Positions 10,900 to 23,384 of a DNA stretch of 64,000 bases are shown one piece after another. The position numbers and the translations under genes were made by a program. Under the pieces are notes generated by a model. The model was not told the DNA's origin and did not search any database. It was given only the letters and a program-made list of their open reading frames with translations. Each line of letters starts with the position of its first letter. The stretch's first letter is position 1. This stretch comes from Apium graveolens. Taxonomy: Eukaryota > Streptophyta > Magnoliopsida > Apiales > Apiaceae. Location: the NCBI RefSeq assembly GCF_009905375.1, contig NC_133653.1:64205414-64269413 (forward strand), in the 5' to 3' direction.

Positions 10900-11650
10900 G
10901 CCGTATGGTTACAGATGCCTTATCCCGACAGAAAGGATTGGATATAATTAAGACCACCGAGGAGTTAATAGACGAATTGGAAAGAGTGGAATCTGAAGTT
11001 CAAATACTTAAAGGTGATAATATGTGAATATATGAGATTACTTTTCAGCCTTAACTGATGAAAAAGAGTAAGAAATGTTTAAATGTTTGGAAACCAAGTT
11101 GAAGACGAGCACCGCCTATCATCCTTAAACGGAGAGTCAAAGTACGAAACAGATTCAGGAAATGTAAGATATGTTGAGAGGTTGAGTTTTAAGGAAACAC
11201 TAGAATGATCATTTATCAGCGATGTCAGCTTTGGAATGCCACTTTACCAAGCTTCATGTGAACGCAAGTGTAGGTCCCCATTTCTATTAAAATAAAGTGG
11301 GAGAAAGAAAGTTGTCAAATTCTAAGTTAAATTGGCACACCTAGAGTGTAGTGATATTGATTGAAGCAACTCGGAATAGACAAAGAAAGAAAGCGAAATT
11401 GTATCGAGAGAGAATATGAGTATAGAAATAGGACCAGTAGTGTTAGTACAATTTTCATCTTGAAAGAGACTGGATAAGTCTAAGTAGAAGGGACAGGTTA
11501 AGTCCTAAAATTAGTGAACCATTCGAGGTATTGATAAATATAGATAAAGTTGTTCATGAGTTGATGTTACCATTACAACAATGTGTACATGTAATATGTT
11601 TGGCCTGTTATGGTTAAAGCGATAAGTATCTGATTTGAATTAAGTGATCG
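10900..11650 (+). pseudogene. Chromovirus RNase H-integrase linker and integrase remnant
   Basis: The linker is readable as MVTDALSRQKGLDIIKTTEE, equivalent to the 'VVDALSRKERLKMTMTSEE' region of element B. Further on, TAYHP...TESQSTKQIQEM and NDHLSAMSALECHFTKLHV correspond to the end of the integrase core. Most of the core and zinc finger is unreadable. The C-terminal part ends near the purine tract at 11872. Confidence 0.65.
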
Positions 11651-11871
11651 ATTAGGAGCCAATGGGCTCTTGTCCAAGTTTGTTCTGCATATAGTGATTG
11701 ATCCAAATTCTTGATCGTTAAAGGCGAGTCCTTGGGATATAAATGTATATCTATGGTGAATATATTTGAAAGCCTCGAGTAGAAGAGTCTACTTGGAAAT
11801 TAGGGTTAGATATGCTTGACAAATATCTTCACTCGTTTAGCTAGACCAGATTCTGAGGACAGAATCTTTTT

Positions 11872-11885
11872 AAGGGGGGGAAGGA
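11872..11885 (+). other. Polypurine tract of chromovirus C
   Basis: A purine run (AAGGGGGGGAAGGA) immediately precedes the LTR start at 11886, as expected for plus-strand priming. It is comparable to the tracts before the 3' LTRs of B (28339) and D (43656). Confidence 0.7.
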
Positions 11886-14800
11886 TATAACGACTCGTGT
11901 ATTTTTGAATTATTAAAAAAATGTGATTATGGAAATTATTAAATGAATAAAATATGTGTATTGGTTTTGACTGTTATGTGTTGTTTAATTAATGTGTGAT
12001 TTATGGTGTACCGGGTTGTCCGCGTGACTAATTATGGAGTTGTACTGAATTATTTTCAATTTCAAAAGTGGATTTAGTTCAAATTTAATTGCATAAATAT
12101 TTGTATTATCTTTAAAATTATTTTTATGGTTCTATAATTACAATAATTATTTTTGGGATTTTATAAAATTTAGAAATCAATATTTTATTAATTATTTATC
12201 TTTAAATGATTTTCTGATTGCTTTTATTTGTAAAATCCATATTTAATTCAAAAATTCTTCAAAAATTATGAAACTCATATTTATTTAATTTTGGAATATT
12301 TCGAGAATTTTAAAATTATTCTGGAAATTTTTGGGATTAATCTCACCAGCGCATTATTTCATTAATTGTTAAAAAGCGGGTATAAATTGCATTTCAAAAA
12401 TTATATTAAAATTTCAAAATTTATGTTTTTATAAACTTCGGGATATTTTTAACATTTTAAAACTATTTTGGTAATTTTCTGAATTTATTTTAAGAGCAGC
12501 TCGGTTCGTTAATTGATAAATGCGGGTACCAGTTGCGTTTTAAAAATGCTTTAAAAATTATGAAAATTTTACTTGATTAGTTTCGGGATTTTTAGAAAAT
12601 TTTAAGACAATTTTGATAATTTTACGAGTTTATTTTATGTGCAACTTGGTTCGATAAATTTTAAAACGCGGTATCAGAATTGGGTTTTTCGTACCAGGCC
12701 ACGTGTCAATTAATAAACACGCGGCTGTAAACTAAAACACAGGTCCTTTATCATTTATTCCACCTTCTTATTCATATCGCTTTCTTGATTCAATCTCTTT
12801 AAATTTCTTATCTCTTGATCCCTCATCTCTCCCTGTAATCTTTTTAATCTCTCAATTCCTTCGCTCTTATTTCTTTATTCCCTCTATTTCCCTTCCCTGT
12901 CTGCATTCTTGTTGCTTCCGGTAGCCCTGCATCGGTTTTTCTGGCCGCTTCTGGTAAGCTACCGCCTGCTCCGGTAGGCTTGGTGGCCTCAGTTTCTCTT
13001 CTGGTTTATGCATATATATACATATATTTTTATAGATGTGTGTGTGTTGTGCTAATTATTATTGTGCTGCTTTAGCTATTCTATGGTTGTTTTCTTTCGG
13101 CTTTGTTGCGCAGTGGTGCGCGTGTGTGCAAGTGTTGGTCGTGCCTTTGTGTGTGGTTTGGTTATACTTTTGGCCATTAATTTGAAACCCGTGTTGGGAA
13201 TTTTGTTTAATTCAATGACTGCTTCTGTGATTTCTTGAATTATAATTTCTAATTTTTGAATTATTTCAAAAATTTCAATCGGTGGAAGTTTTGCGTTGGA
13301 AACCCGAAATTTAAATCGGGTACCCGCGAAATTTTACCGCCGTCGACGGTGAACTTCGGTGAGTCGACGGTGGACTGTGATGACCCGATTCTGAGTCCTA
13401 ATATTTTCAACTAAATAAAATAAAATACGAATAATAATTAATAATTATAATTAAGTTGAAACTTGGAAATGTGTGGAATTTTAAGTGTTATGATTGGATT
13501 GAATTGGAGGCTGGGAATTATATTTGGATTGTTCGATTGTGGTTGTTTTAAGTTTGATTGTTGTTGATTTGACGTCGAATTGCTTCGACGTGTAGTCCGA
13601 TAAACAAATGAGACGTTGTTCGATTTCCGGGAAATTGACTTACGGAAATACGGGAGTGTATCCGATAATTATCGGGACGTCGAGTGAATATATATACTTA
13701 TACATTATACGAACTTGATTGTATGTTGCGGTAAATGTTCTGTCCAAAACTCAGTAACCCTAACTTCGTAAAATGACGAGTATACGTATTTTCTAACAAT
13801 GAACACTGAACCGATTTCGAGAACGTGAACCCTAATTGTTGTTTGTGTTATTATAATATGAATGATTACGAGTCGGAATATGCTATCGTATGGGTAGGTA
13901 GTTAGCGAGGATATGTCAAGCATAACTGAGTGTCTAACATAGAGTATTTCGCCCCTGTAGGTTCTAGTCGGGAAATCGAAAGTGGACGTTGGACTAAAGA
14001 TGACCTAATAGTCAGTCGACGAGCTCAGTAGAGTTTCAACAGAAAAACCTGAGTACCGAAGTCGAATCTAATGTGATCTAGTGATTGGACGTTAAAGCCT
14101 GAGCGACAAAGTCGGCTCAGAGTTGATCAGTAATAGTTGTAAAGCCCTGTAAGGCAAGTACTTCTGAACTTTTCTTCGAGATATATCGCAAATATTTTCG
14201 AACTGTTTCATAACATGTCGCTATTATTAAAAATAACTCCTGTTTTATATTGCAAGTGTTTTAAACTATTTAACCTTGAACCCGGATTTTTCTTGATCTT
14301 AAGCCATAAGCCTTATTCTTTGTAAACCATCTTTCATTGATTTTCAGATACCAAACCACCCAGATATGATACTGCTCCCCAAATGTATAACTACCAAACA
14401 CCAAACACTGGAAGAAAATTGTTTGAAAACACAGAAATTTTTTATACCCCATCCATTCTTTATAACATTAAAGAACTATACCTTGAAAAATCATTATTCG
14501 TCCAATACCTGATCCCTTTTACAGGCTGAAAACTGTTTCCCATACATACATTAACATACCCTTGTGATACTCATGAATCGCATTACGCTTTTATACAAGT
14601 GCTTTATCAATGTTGGTTATGATCTTGCTTATTAAATTACATTGTTTATCACACTAAATTGTTTTTGAATCAGATAGTTTTCTAAATGTGGACCAGATTC
14701 GTGGCCAGACCAGATTCGTGGTCGATTATAGGCCAATGTGTGCCTTGGCTCCAGTAATTAGAGCAGTGCTGTGTGCTTTGCTCGGGGTTAGTGTGTGACT

Positions 14801-15310
14801 GATCAGCAGCCTAACCTTGGTTTTAAAACTTAAAATGAATATCCAATTCTAATGATTGTTCAGCAATGAACTTGATTCTTCTGAATCATCTCGTTTGATC
14901 ATTGATTAACCTCAATTATTGTCATTGTGACTTGCTGAGCTAGTTAGCTCACCCTTACGATTCTTTCTATATATTTTACAGTTGAAAAGGATACGGATGA
15001 TAGTGAAGTTCCTCAGTCCAAAGTGCGGGCTAAGGTTCCAGTTTGAGTTGGATCGAGCTAGCAGGAGCTTCATACGGTAAAGAGATAGTAAGATTGTAAG
15101 AACAATATTATTATCAGTTGTAAGTTAAATTAGCTGGGATTTGGTACGTTGTAATAAAAGTTAAGAGTGTGGCTTGTTTTCATACTTTAACCTGTTGCGA
15201 TCCGTGGTTATATAAAGCAGGGTCATTGCAATTAATATTTCATATACAGGTTTATATATTGTGTGTGTCGTGGACCCCAAACTTCTGACCAGGGTTTGGA
15301 GGGCGCCACA
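11886..15310 (+). repeat. 3' LTR of chromovirus C, TA...CA ends (3425 bp)
   Basis: It starts TATAACGACTCGTG right after the purine tract and ends GGGCGCCACA. The same family occurs in reverse as the split solo LTR at 31851-48526, which fixes both ends. The first two bases are TA instead of the usual TG in both copies. It contains the conserved GAGC...GCTC inverted repeat at 14937-14950. Target duplication cannot be tested because the 5' LTR is missing. No gene is seen inside. Confidence 0.85.
14937..14950 (+). promoter_or_regulatory. Conserved LTR inverted repeat (GAGCTA..TAGCTC)
   Basis: A 6-bp stem with 2-bp loop, followed by CACC and, about 30 bp on, TTTTACAG, which resembles a splice acceptor. 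Equivalent motifs occur in the D, E and reverse solo LTRs at similar distance from the LTR 3' end. Function unknown. Confidence 0.45.
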
Positions 15311-15312
15311 CA

Positions 15313-16709
15313 TTTGTTCCAGTTGCAAGACATGGATCAATCAGAATCTTTCTAGCCTATACAACCCATGCTAAGTTCAAAATATATCAAATGGATGTCA
15401 AAAAGGCATTTCTGAAAGGAGATTTGGGGGAGGAAGTCTATGTCAATCAGCCTCCAGGTTTTAAAGACTCCAACTTTCCAGATTATGTTTACTATCTTTT
15501 GAAAGCACTTTATGGATTGAAGCAAGCACTTAGAGCCTGTTATGATACTTTGTCAAAGTTTCTTTTAGAAAATCATTTCACAAGAGATATTGTTGACAAA
15601 ACTCTTTTCTTTAGAAATGTTAATGGCTTCAGTATACTTGTTCAAAATTATATAGATGATATTATATTTGGATCTACATATGAGAAACTTTGCAAAAAAA
15701 ATCCAAATTGAAGCAAAGTAAAAATGAAATGAGCATGATGGGAGAACTAACTTACTTTCTTGGTTTACAAGTTAAGCAAGTTAGTGATGGAATATTCATT
15801 AGTCAAACTAAATATATTCATGATCTTTTAAAAAAGTTTGACTTAATGGATTGCACATCTGCAAAAACTCTCATGGCCACTGCCACCAAGCTTGAATTGA
15901 ACACTACTGAAAAGACTGTGGACATTTCAAACTATAGAGGCACGGTTGGCTCACTTCTATATTTAACAGCTAGTAGGCCAGATATAATGTTTGCTACTTA
16001 TCTTTGTGCTAGATTCCAAGATGATCCTAGAGAATCTCATTTAGTAGTTATTAAGAGAATTTTCAGATATCTCAAGGGCACACCAAAACTTGGCATTTGG
16101 TACCCTAGAGATTTTGGCTTTGATCTAATTAGTTATTCAGATGCAGATTATGCAGGGTGTAAAATAGACTGAAAAAACACAACTGGCACATGCCAATTTC
16201 TAGGAAACAAGCTTGTGTCTTGGTTTAGTAAGAAATAGAATTCAGTTTCTACTTCCACAGCTGAGGTTGAATATATTGATGCTGGTACCTGTTGTGCAAA
16301 GATTTTATGGATGAGAAATTAATTGTTGGATTATGGTCTACATGTGGATAAGATTCCAATTTTCTGTGACAACACAAGTGCCATTGGTATTATTTTGCGT
16401 AATATGGAGTTTACCATATTGATTTTTAGAATATCTAGCTAATTTAGAAAATATTTTATTTCGTGAAAAATTATCTTACCGGGCCCCTATCGGTACTCCA
16501 AATCCCACACTGACAATCCTGTGCAGCATTCAAGGATAAAGCACATTGACATCAAATACCACTTCATAAGAGAGCATGTTATGAATGGTACTATAGAACT
16601 TCATTTTGTTCCAAGTGAGCAACAACTTGTAGACATCTTTACCAAGCCACTTGATGAATCTACTTTCACTAGGTTGGTAAGTGAGTTAGGTATGCTAAAC
16701 TATTCTTAA
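15313..16709 (+). pseudogene. Ty1/copia reverse transcriptase-RNase H, broken
   Basis: This copies element RNA to DNA in Ty1/copia elements; integrase lies upstream in this order and is not present. RT shows MDVKKAFLKGDL (first Asp), ALYGLKQALRACYDTLSKFL and YIDDIIFGS (catalytic pair). A frameshift follows an A-run near 15700; the frame resumes with MSMMGELTYFLGLQVKQ. RNase H includes YSDADYAGC (catalytic Asp) and STAEVEYIDAG (Glu). In-frame stops sit near 16170, 16238 and 16320. A 114-bp insert (16404-16517) interrupts the AIG...NPVQHSR region. The end is FVPSEQQLVDIFTKPLDES ... LGMLNYS. Confidence 0.9.
16404..16517 (+). mobile_element. Small insertion (114 bp) in copia RNase H
   Basis: The RNase H frame is continuous on both sides (before 16403, after 16518), so these bases are extra. 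Flanks are AAT/AAT. The left end TGGAGTTTACCATA and the reverse complement of the right part, TGGAGTACCGATA, resemble each other, hinting at degenerate terminal inverted repeats as in a MITE. The inner GGGCCC run is unlike the host frame. The class is not established. Confidence 0.45.
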
Positions 16710-17269
16710 ATTTAAATTATTGATGTTTATGCAATTTGTAATGCATCCATAAATAAATTTGACTTTATTATGGTAACTGATCGAGATTTGCAAACTGACA
16801 GATCATGATGCTTGATCAGGATTTGCAAGTTGACGAATCCTGACACCAAAGTCAGGATTTGCGAAGGGTAAACACTGATGGAATTCAACGGATAAGGATT
16901 ATCCGTGAAAGTCAAAAATATTTTTGGACACATTATCCTTCAACGAATGATGATCCATTAAATATCCGTTGGACAATCATAACCGTTGAATCTAATATTT
17001 TTTCCGTTGAAATATACTTACAGCTTGTAAGTAAACGTTGATAGATAGTTTGTGAAATTTCTACTGTTCACTTTATTTTTAAACGGTTTTTTTTGGCAAT
17101 TTTCATTGGGTATTTACTTTTATTTTAGTCATTTGTTTGTCTTTTTTTGGGAAAGTATAGAAGTCTATTTGAATTACAGATCTCACTTTTATCTTTCTCT
17201 AAATTCACAAGGAAAATTTACTCTCTTCATTTCCAAAACCCCTTTTTCTCTTTGTAACTTCCGACTGGG
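16710..17269 (+). other. Noncoding stretch between copia pol and 3' ORF
   Basis: AT-rich, without a convincing frame. It holds several copies of a (C)AACGGAT / ATCCGTTG-like octamer between about 16876 and 17010, related to the repeated motif in the right Sirevirus LTR (62744-63133). Confidence 0.5.
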
Positions 17270-18774
17270 TATGTTTATGAGAAGAACAACTTCACAACAC
17301 TGGTCGACAAGAGTGTTGCGCATGAGGACTGCCACAAAATGATGGACTTTATTAGCAACTACAAACTTAAGTACTCTATGCTCGAGTCACCAATCATATA
17401 ATGTGGAGTGGTGGAAGAAATGTGGACAATTGGTGTATTTGACTCCAAGAACTTGACAATCACCTTTACTCTCAAAGGTACAAATTATTGTGTTAATTGT
17501 GATATTATTGGGTCATGCTTTAAATTGCTTGAAAATAACACAAATGTTCCACACACTGACACTGATGTGGTTAATATGCTCAATTACATGGGTTACTCTC
17601 TAGAAACTGCTAGTTTAGGCAGTATTAAAATGAGAGGGATTAGGAAAGAGTGGAGTTATATTTGTGATGCTTTTATTAAGGTATTTTCTGGAAAAATTAT
17701 TAATTTTGATGTCATAACTTCTTTCTTAGTTAACATGCTCTATATGCTCTTATCTGATAAATATTTCAATTTTAGCAACTATTTCATGCTAGAAATAAGG
17801 TATAAACTAGTAGACATTCAGAAAAGATCTAGGAATGTGTATTATGCTAGATTTTTAATGATTATAGCTAACCATGTTTCTGAGGATTTTGTAATTGAGA
17901 ATCCAAACAACAAGCTTGCTTGTAGGATTCAAGAGAAGAGAGTTCTTATAGATTTAAACAAGAACAACCTAAACAGTGAGGTGCCCCTTAACTATCTTCC
18001 AATCATTGACGCACCTCTGGTAAGTGAGTTAAATATTTCTATTCCTATCTCTTCCCAACCTACAGTTTCTTTGACTTCAACTGTGATTATGACATCTGTG
18101 AAAGTGACCAAACAGATGCTTACCCTAGCCACAAAACCAAAGTCTAAGAAACCAACCTCTAGTGTCTCTCAAAAGTCACCAATTGTAAAAACTACCACAA
18201 CCCTTGAGAGGAGTGTACATGGTAGTGAGTTTAGTATGGGAAAGGGTGAAAATCAAAGAAGCCCCAATGATAAGGTATGTGAGGCAAGTGTTACCCAAAC
18301 CAGCCACACTATAGTCTCCCAAAAGATTATAGTTGTTCAAAATAAAATAACCTCATTTCTAGATGTATCCTCCCAAAAGGGTGTAACTATTGAAATAAGA
18401 TCTCCACCAAGAGCGCATAACAAGAGGGGCAGGGACACTGACCAAACACAAAATTATATTATAAAAAAGAAGGCTAAACCTAATCATAGGGTGCACACAT
18501 AGTGCGAACTGTAGTCAAAGACTCAGTTACTGCACCATCACAAAACCAGTTTGATATGGCTTCAGTAAATATGGAGTCACAGCCCCATTCTCTCATAATC
18601 GAAACACCACACACACATAGTTCTCTAACAAATTATCTGGATGTGGATATGATAAACACATCAATTCCTGATTCTCCATCTCTCAAATTCATGGAGGTGC
18701 CAACTACTCATGCAAGTGATCATCATCTAATTGATGATTTGTTGGATCATTTGCCAATACTTTCTCAAACTATT
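17270..18774 (+). pseudogene. Sirevirus extra 3' ORF, truncated
   Basis: This is a long ORF after pol, the place where Sireviruses carry an extra ('envelope-like') ORF; its function in plants is not established. The readable start is near 17276 (YEKNNFTTLVDKSVAHEDCH). An in-frame TAA lies at 17399-17401, then an open 364-codon stretch follows (CVNCDIIGSCFKLLENN, RKEWSYICDAFIKVFSGKI, NVYYARFLMIIANHVSEDF). The second half is Ser/Thr/Lys-rich, with a frameshift near 18500. The frame is cut by LTR B at 18775. I see no convincing signal peptide or transmembrane anchor in the preserved part. Confidence 0.65.
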
Positions 18775-21700
18775 TGTAATAACTCGAATTTTTAAGACTT
18801 TGTAAAATGATTAATGAATAGTAACCCTAGAAATCGAGGAAAACTTTATAGCCCACACTATGTTATGCATGGGAAATTTAGTTTCCGATTCAATAGTGTC
18901 AGTTTGTACCAATGAAGTGTATGTAAATGTTATTAGTTTTTGAAGAAAATAAACTTTGAAAAATGACCGTATCTACGAACCGTCAAAGAATACGAGAATC
19001 ACAATATAATTATAAACCGAAAATCCTACAAATTCAAACCCAAGTACAAAGCTTCAAATCATAAAGGACGTATATGAAAGGATTTACCCCGCGAACCACT
19101 TATGAAGAGTTATTACGAAAACGAATAAGCGGCCAAGAGAACGCGTAATCGAATAAATAAAACGTACCAAGCCATGCAACTTCCCAAGAAACTAGTTAGT
19201 AAGGAAGTAACCAATGATTAGTAACCAAATAGTAGCTAATCTAACAAGAATAGTAACCAAGCTAGTGCATAGTAACCTAGTTAAACAAATAGTAACATGA
19301 ATAGTGGTGAGAGTACTTAGCTAGCAACTAGCCCTGAAAATTAGCTAACCTAGAAAGATTGTAAGAGATTTGATTGTACTAGGAAATATATACACAAATA
19401 TTACATATCATTATACAAGAAGCATCCAAGCAAACCACAAAAACTCTATCTTTTCTCTCTTGAAAGCTCCATTCGGCCTTAACACAAAGAAGAATAAATC
19501 AAAATGCAAAACTCCACTTCAAGCCATGAAAGAATTCTCTAATTAATTCCTAAGCTTCCTATATACTAAATTAAGGTAAGATAAAGTTTTGAGATCATTT
19601 TATTAAGGTTTGAATGGTGAAATAATTCCATGAAAGTGATGATGAATAGTGTAGAATAGTAACTTTTCTTGGTTTCTTGATTTTCATGGCATGTAGGATC
19701 CTTAAGCACAACCAAGCCTTACCAAGATTCAAAAATCAAGGAGAACAAATTCAAAGCTTTCAAGAAAGGTATAAATATTTGACCAAACTTTATTTAAGGT
19801 TTAAGTTTCAATAAAATTAAAGATCTTAGTTGTAAACCTAGTTTTGATGGTTAATGTGTTACTATCTTGATATTTAGTTAGTTAGTACTAATGTTGATGT
19901 CGTTGCCTCAAGAACATGATATTCTTGACAGGAGTTAGTGTTTAGATGATGATATGATGGTTGTTGGTTCTTGATTAATGATTTAGAGCGAAAACAAAAC
20001 TCGGATCGTAGTTGTAACATCATTAAAATGAACAAATCACAACCTTTAACTTTCTGCAGAGTTACAGAAAGTATAAACTGTAGTTTATTGAAACATAAGA
20101 CTAGTTATGACAGAGAACGTTATGAGGATCGTTTAGGCGCTTGAATCGCTTGATTTTGATTTACGGATCAAAAGTTATGATCGTTTTAGTAAAAACGATT
20201 TACACGACAAAAAGTGCTACGAATTACGAACTTTATAAATAAAATGATCAACTCAAAAATATTCAAAAATCATGAAATTTTTACAGAGAGTAAAAAATAG
20301 AGTTTATTAACTATCATAAAAATTTCAAGTGAAAATATAATTTTTTCAATTTTATAAAAATGTTAGAGCCGAGACCGCGCAAATGAAAACCCTTAATAAT
20401 CAAGAGGGGAGCCGAGAGACGAAACGAAAATACATTAACAGACATGAGGGATTTCGAAAAGAAAGCGAATATGACAAGTACTTGTACTTATTGGAATAAT
20501 AAGAGTAAAGCGAGTTACGTGAATGATTATTAAGTATCGCGTGTGTACAAGTAACAATAAATACGAACGAAATCTAACAAAATGATAATTGTTTATAATT
20601 ATAGATTTTCGGGCGAACCCTAGAGCACCCTCCACTTCAAAGCATCCAGGAAAGTTTACAAACCCGACTTCATATACTGTTGTGTTGTAAAAAGTTGTTT
20701 TACTGTCTTTCGTACAAATGCCATGTTTGCCATGATAATAATATTTCGAGTTTTTACGCATCAATAACGATTGAGTTTACGATGTATATATTGTAGAATA
20801 TTTTAGTGCTACCATAAAGCGTGATGCATAAATCATAAGACCGAGATTTGGTCGGAGTTATAAAACAAAAACCCGGGAACCATCCCGGTGATGTTTGGAC
20901 GATCAAAAGTCCGTCCTTATTTTATTCCAATGAACTCGATGTCCACTTGCGAATTATTAAATACCTCGAATTTATTTAAAACGATTTCCAAAGATCGTAT
21001 TCCCTCAACTATATTTAACTACTCGAATAATAAATATTATTTCAGATATTCATTTTTAATTGGAAAAGTATTCTCCAACAATTATTTATTTCAACTCAAT
21101 TATTTTATATTTATTAAAGATTACTTTAATTTTTTTAACATAAATTAGTTGAGAAATATTATTTCAAATATTCTTTTAAAATATATTTATTCGAGGTTTA
21201 ATTATTTAATAAATGTTATTTAATTAATTTTATTAAATGATGTAATATGATTTAAAAATAGTAAGACTTGATTTTTAAATATTTCCCGGGTTTCAGAAAA
21301 TCATTCTAATTATTTCGGATCATCGAAAATATTATCTCGACGTATTTTAAATATTTTGACTATAGTTTCAAAGAAACTCCCCTTTATTTATTTATCTGTT
21401 GACGACGGTCAACTCACATTATCTTAGTACTTCCTCTGAAAATTCTCGGAAGTACATATATATATACATATGAGATGAGTTGTTTCTATCATCAAGCAAA
21501 ACGCTTGAGAAACTTTGAGATAATTCGAGTTCCATTTTTATAATAAGATTCTTCAAAGGACCGGGAGGGGTATACTCTAGTACTTTGTGTATTGGAGTGA
21601 CTACTGGTGTGCCACATGTAAACATGTGAAGTATGTGGAAAGCCTAGATGTATGGGTCACACATAATATGCCCGAATGCGGCAAGGGTGACAACTGGATG

Positions 21701-22511
21701 TATGGGAGTCGTCCTTCTACATGTAAAGAACAATAAAAATTTATCGTTATACGACTGATCATCGTATTTCAGGGGCTCCGGTGAATGTCCTATTCTTCCA
21801 ATTAGAATTGTGATGTAATACCGTAACCCAAGCCTAGGTGCTGAGTTTACCATTAAGGTATTTGCAGACTAATAAGTCAATAAAAGAATTATATTTAAAG
21901 AAGGTATGTATCACCAAGAAGAACTATTCTAAATAAACATATTTTTCATATATAGAATCATACATGAATTTCTCATACAGTCTTTTCATACTGTACATAA
22001 TTATGCGGGGCATTATAGCTCACACTTGTTTTCTTAAATTGACACAACACAACAGTGAATCAAGATGCCTATCATGAAACTCATGGCCAGGAAATGGGTA
22101 GGAAACGTCCAGCTATTCCGTGGGATGTTTGGTGCAGTACCCAAGGTAGATCGAATAAGCTGGATTGGTTTTCAGTTATTTTCACTATGGCTTATTTACA
22201 AGTATGACTTATGTAAGATAATAATGAATAAACATATATTTAGCCATTGGTCTAACCTTAAATAAAGGTTACACCCGTGGTAAGACTTAATCACTTTTGG
22301 GTCTGTAATAATTATTACTTTGTGGATTGATACACTCTAGTAATTAATTGTTAGTTTCCAAGACAATAACTTGTAACTGTGTCTGTGTGTTGATAAGTGT
22401 GAGGTCATAAAGGTATGAGTATTTATATATTGTTGTACGAGATAAGTGTTATACATGATTTAAGATGGCGTGGCCTCCTAGATCCCTGACCCCGGATTTT
22501 GGGGCGCCACA
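18775..22511 (+). repeat. 5' LTR of chromovirus B (3737 bp)
   Basis: Starts TGTAATAACTCG and ends GGGGCGCCACA, with the PBS following after four bases. The start matches the sequence at 28350. No gene inside; the minus-strand frame at 20435-20764 and the plus frame at 22065-22265 lie within the LTR and are not supported as proteins. Confidence 0.92.
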
Positions 22512-22515
22512 GAAA

Positions 22516-22528
22516 TGGTATTAGAGCC
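22516..22528 (+). other. Primer binding site of chromovirus B (initiator tRNA-Met)
   Basis: TGGTATTAGAGCC, one change from the canonical TGGTATCAGAGCC site, complementary to the 3' end of initiator tRNA-Met and usual for Tekay/Del elements. It lies four bases after the LTR end. Confidence 0.88.
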
Positions 22529-22637
22529 TTAGGTTATCAAATCTTGGAAATGATAGGATATAAAATATGTAGACGTAAGGATAATAATAATCAATTAGAA
22601 CTCAGGTCAAGTTCGTCGTCAGGCTGCATGGGTATTC

Positions 22638-23384
22638 TTGACAGTTTTGCCCTCAAGGAATTCCGACTCTAAGTTAGTAACACTTTGCCTATTGTGTCAG
22701 GTACCAGTGGAGCCTATGGGGGAGGCTGACCCTGTTGTGGATGTTATGGCCCCTGAGCGCGATCCTACTCCCGAGCCGGAGGACCCACCTATTAATGAAT
22801 CAGACGATGACACTACCGAGGATCCTTCAAGGGAGGAGATCGACTTCCCTACCCCTATAGCTGATGATGTTAAGGTGCCCTCGGGCGATGGCATAGACTT
22901 GACAGACATAGAGATGTACTCTCTCCCAACCGTTCACCCTCCCACACCTCACCCAGGGATGCTGAGCCCCTTTCCCTCCGCTGATGAGGACGAGGATGAT
23001 GAGATGGAGGCACATACCTATGAGATTCATGACATATCCTCCAGTGACCCGGACTCACCCCTACCACCCCCAACCACCATACATGTAGTCGTGCATAACT
23101 GGATAGTGGCTCAGCTAAATGCTGAGATCATCACGACATCTACCCGCATTATGGAGCTACGATAGGAACTGACCGATGAGAGAGCTATCAGGCTAGGCTA
23201 CCCAGGGGACTTCAAAGCTGCTTCCCCGGCTATAGCTAACCGGGATATTGATGGGATTGAGCTCCGTACTCGAGTGCAGATGAAGATGACGGTGATGGGA
23301 GGATACATTCCAGTAGTTGATGCTAAGCTGATTCTAGCAGGAGCGATAAGGAGGGTTCGAGACCTCACGTGCAGTGACACAGAC
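22638..23384 (+). pseudogene. Acidic pre-gag frame of chromovirus B
   Basis: A frame of about 240 codons between PBS and gag, with a stop at 23163-23165. The first part is very acidic and Pro-rich (EPEDPPINESDDDTTEDPS, SADEDEDDEMEAHTYEIHD). A heptad-like helix follows across the stop (AQLNAEIITTSTRIMELR). Element D has a shorter acidic frame at the same place. Standard chromovirus gag starts later (23760), so this may be an additional ORF or a 5' extension of gag. Its true start is unclear and its function unknown. Confidence 0.55.

Larger units (their letters stand above)
6953..11885 (+). mobile_element. Decayed Tekay/Del-like chromovirus interior
   Basis: Between the LTR remnant and the LTR at 11886 lie many short translated matches to chromovirus pol, all interrupted: RT near 8735-9300, RNase H near 9640-9960, a second RT near 10411-10847, the RNase H-integrase linker near 10900-11030 and integrase near 11098-11250. 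It closes with a purine tract (11872-11885). Two RT remnants in one interior mean rearrangement or a nested second element. From 7000 to about 8080 I recognise nothing. Confidence 0.75.
15311..18774 (+). mobile_element. Ty1/copia Sirevirus-type fragment
   Basis: The fragment starts inside RT directly at the end of LTR C and runs through RNase H (to 16709), a ~560-bp noncoding stretch and an extra 3' ORF, until LTR B cuts in at 18775. Sirevirus-type wording of the RT/RNase H and the extra ORF after pol support the lineage. No LTR of this element is in the window: its 5' part is beyond chromovirus C and its 3' part was lost in the deletion at 31192/31193. Confidence 0.85.

Noticed and set aside
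17270..18774. Sirevirus extra ORF as a true viral envelope gene
   Set aside because: No signal peptide, membrane anchor or glycoprotein features are visible in the preserved part; position alone does not establish the role.
20435..20764. Minus-strand frame with counterpart at 30035-30343
   Set aside because: Both lie in the LTRs of element B. The shared frame reflects LTR duplication, and the hydrophobic text comes from AT-rich DNA.
22516..22528. tRNA-Met-like string as a tRNA gene
   Set aside because: Only a short complement of the tRNA 3' end is present, directly after an LTR; it is a primer binding site.
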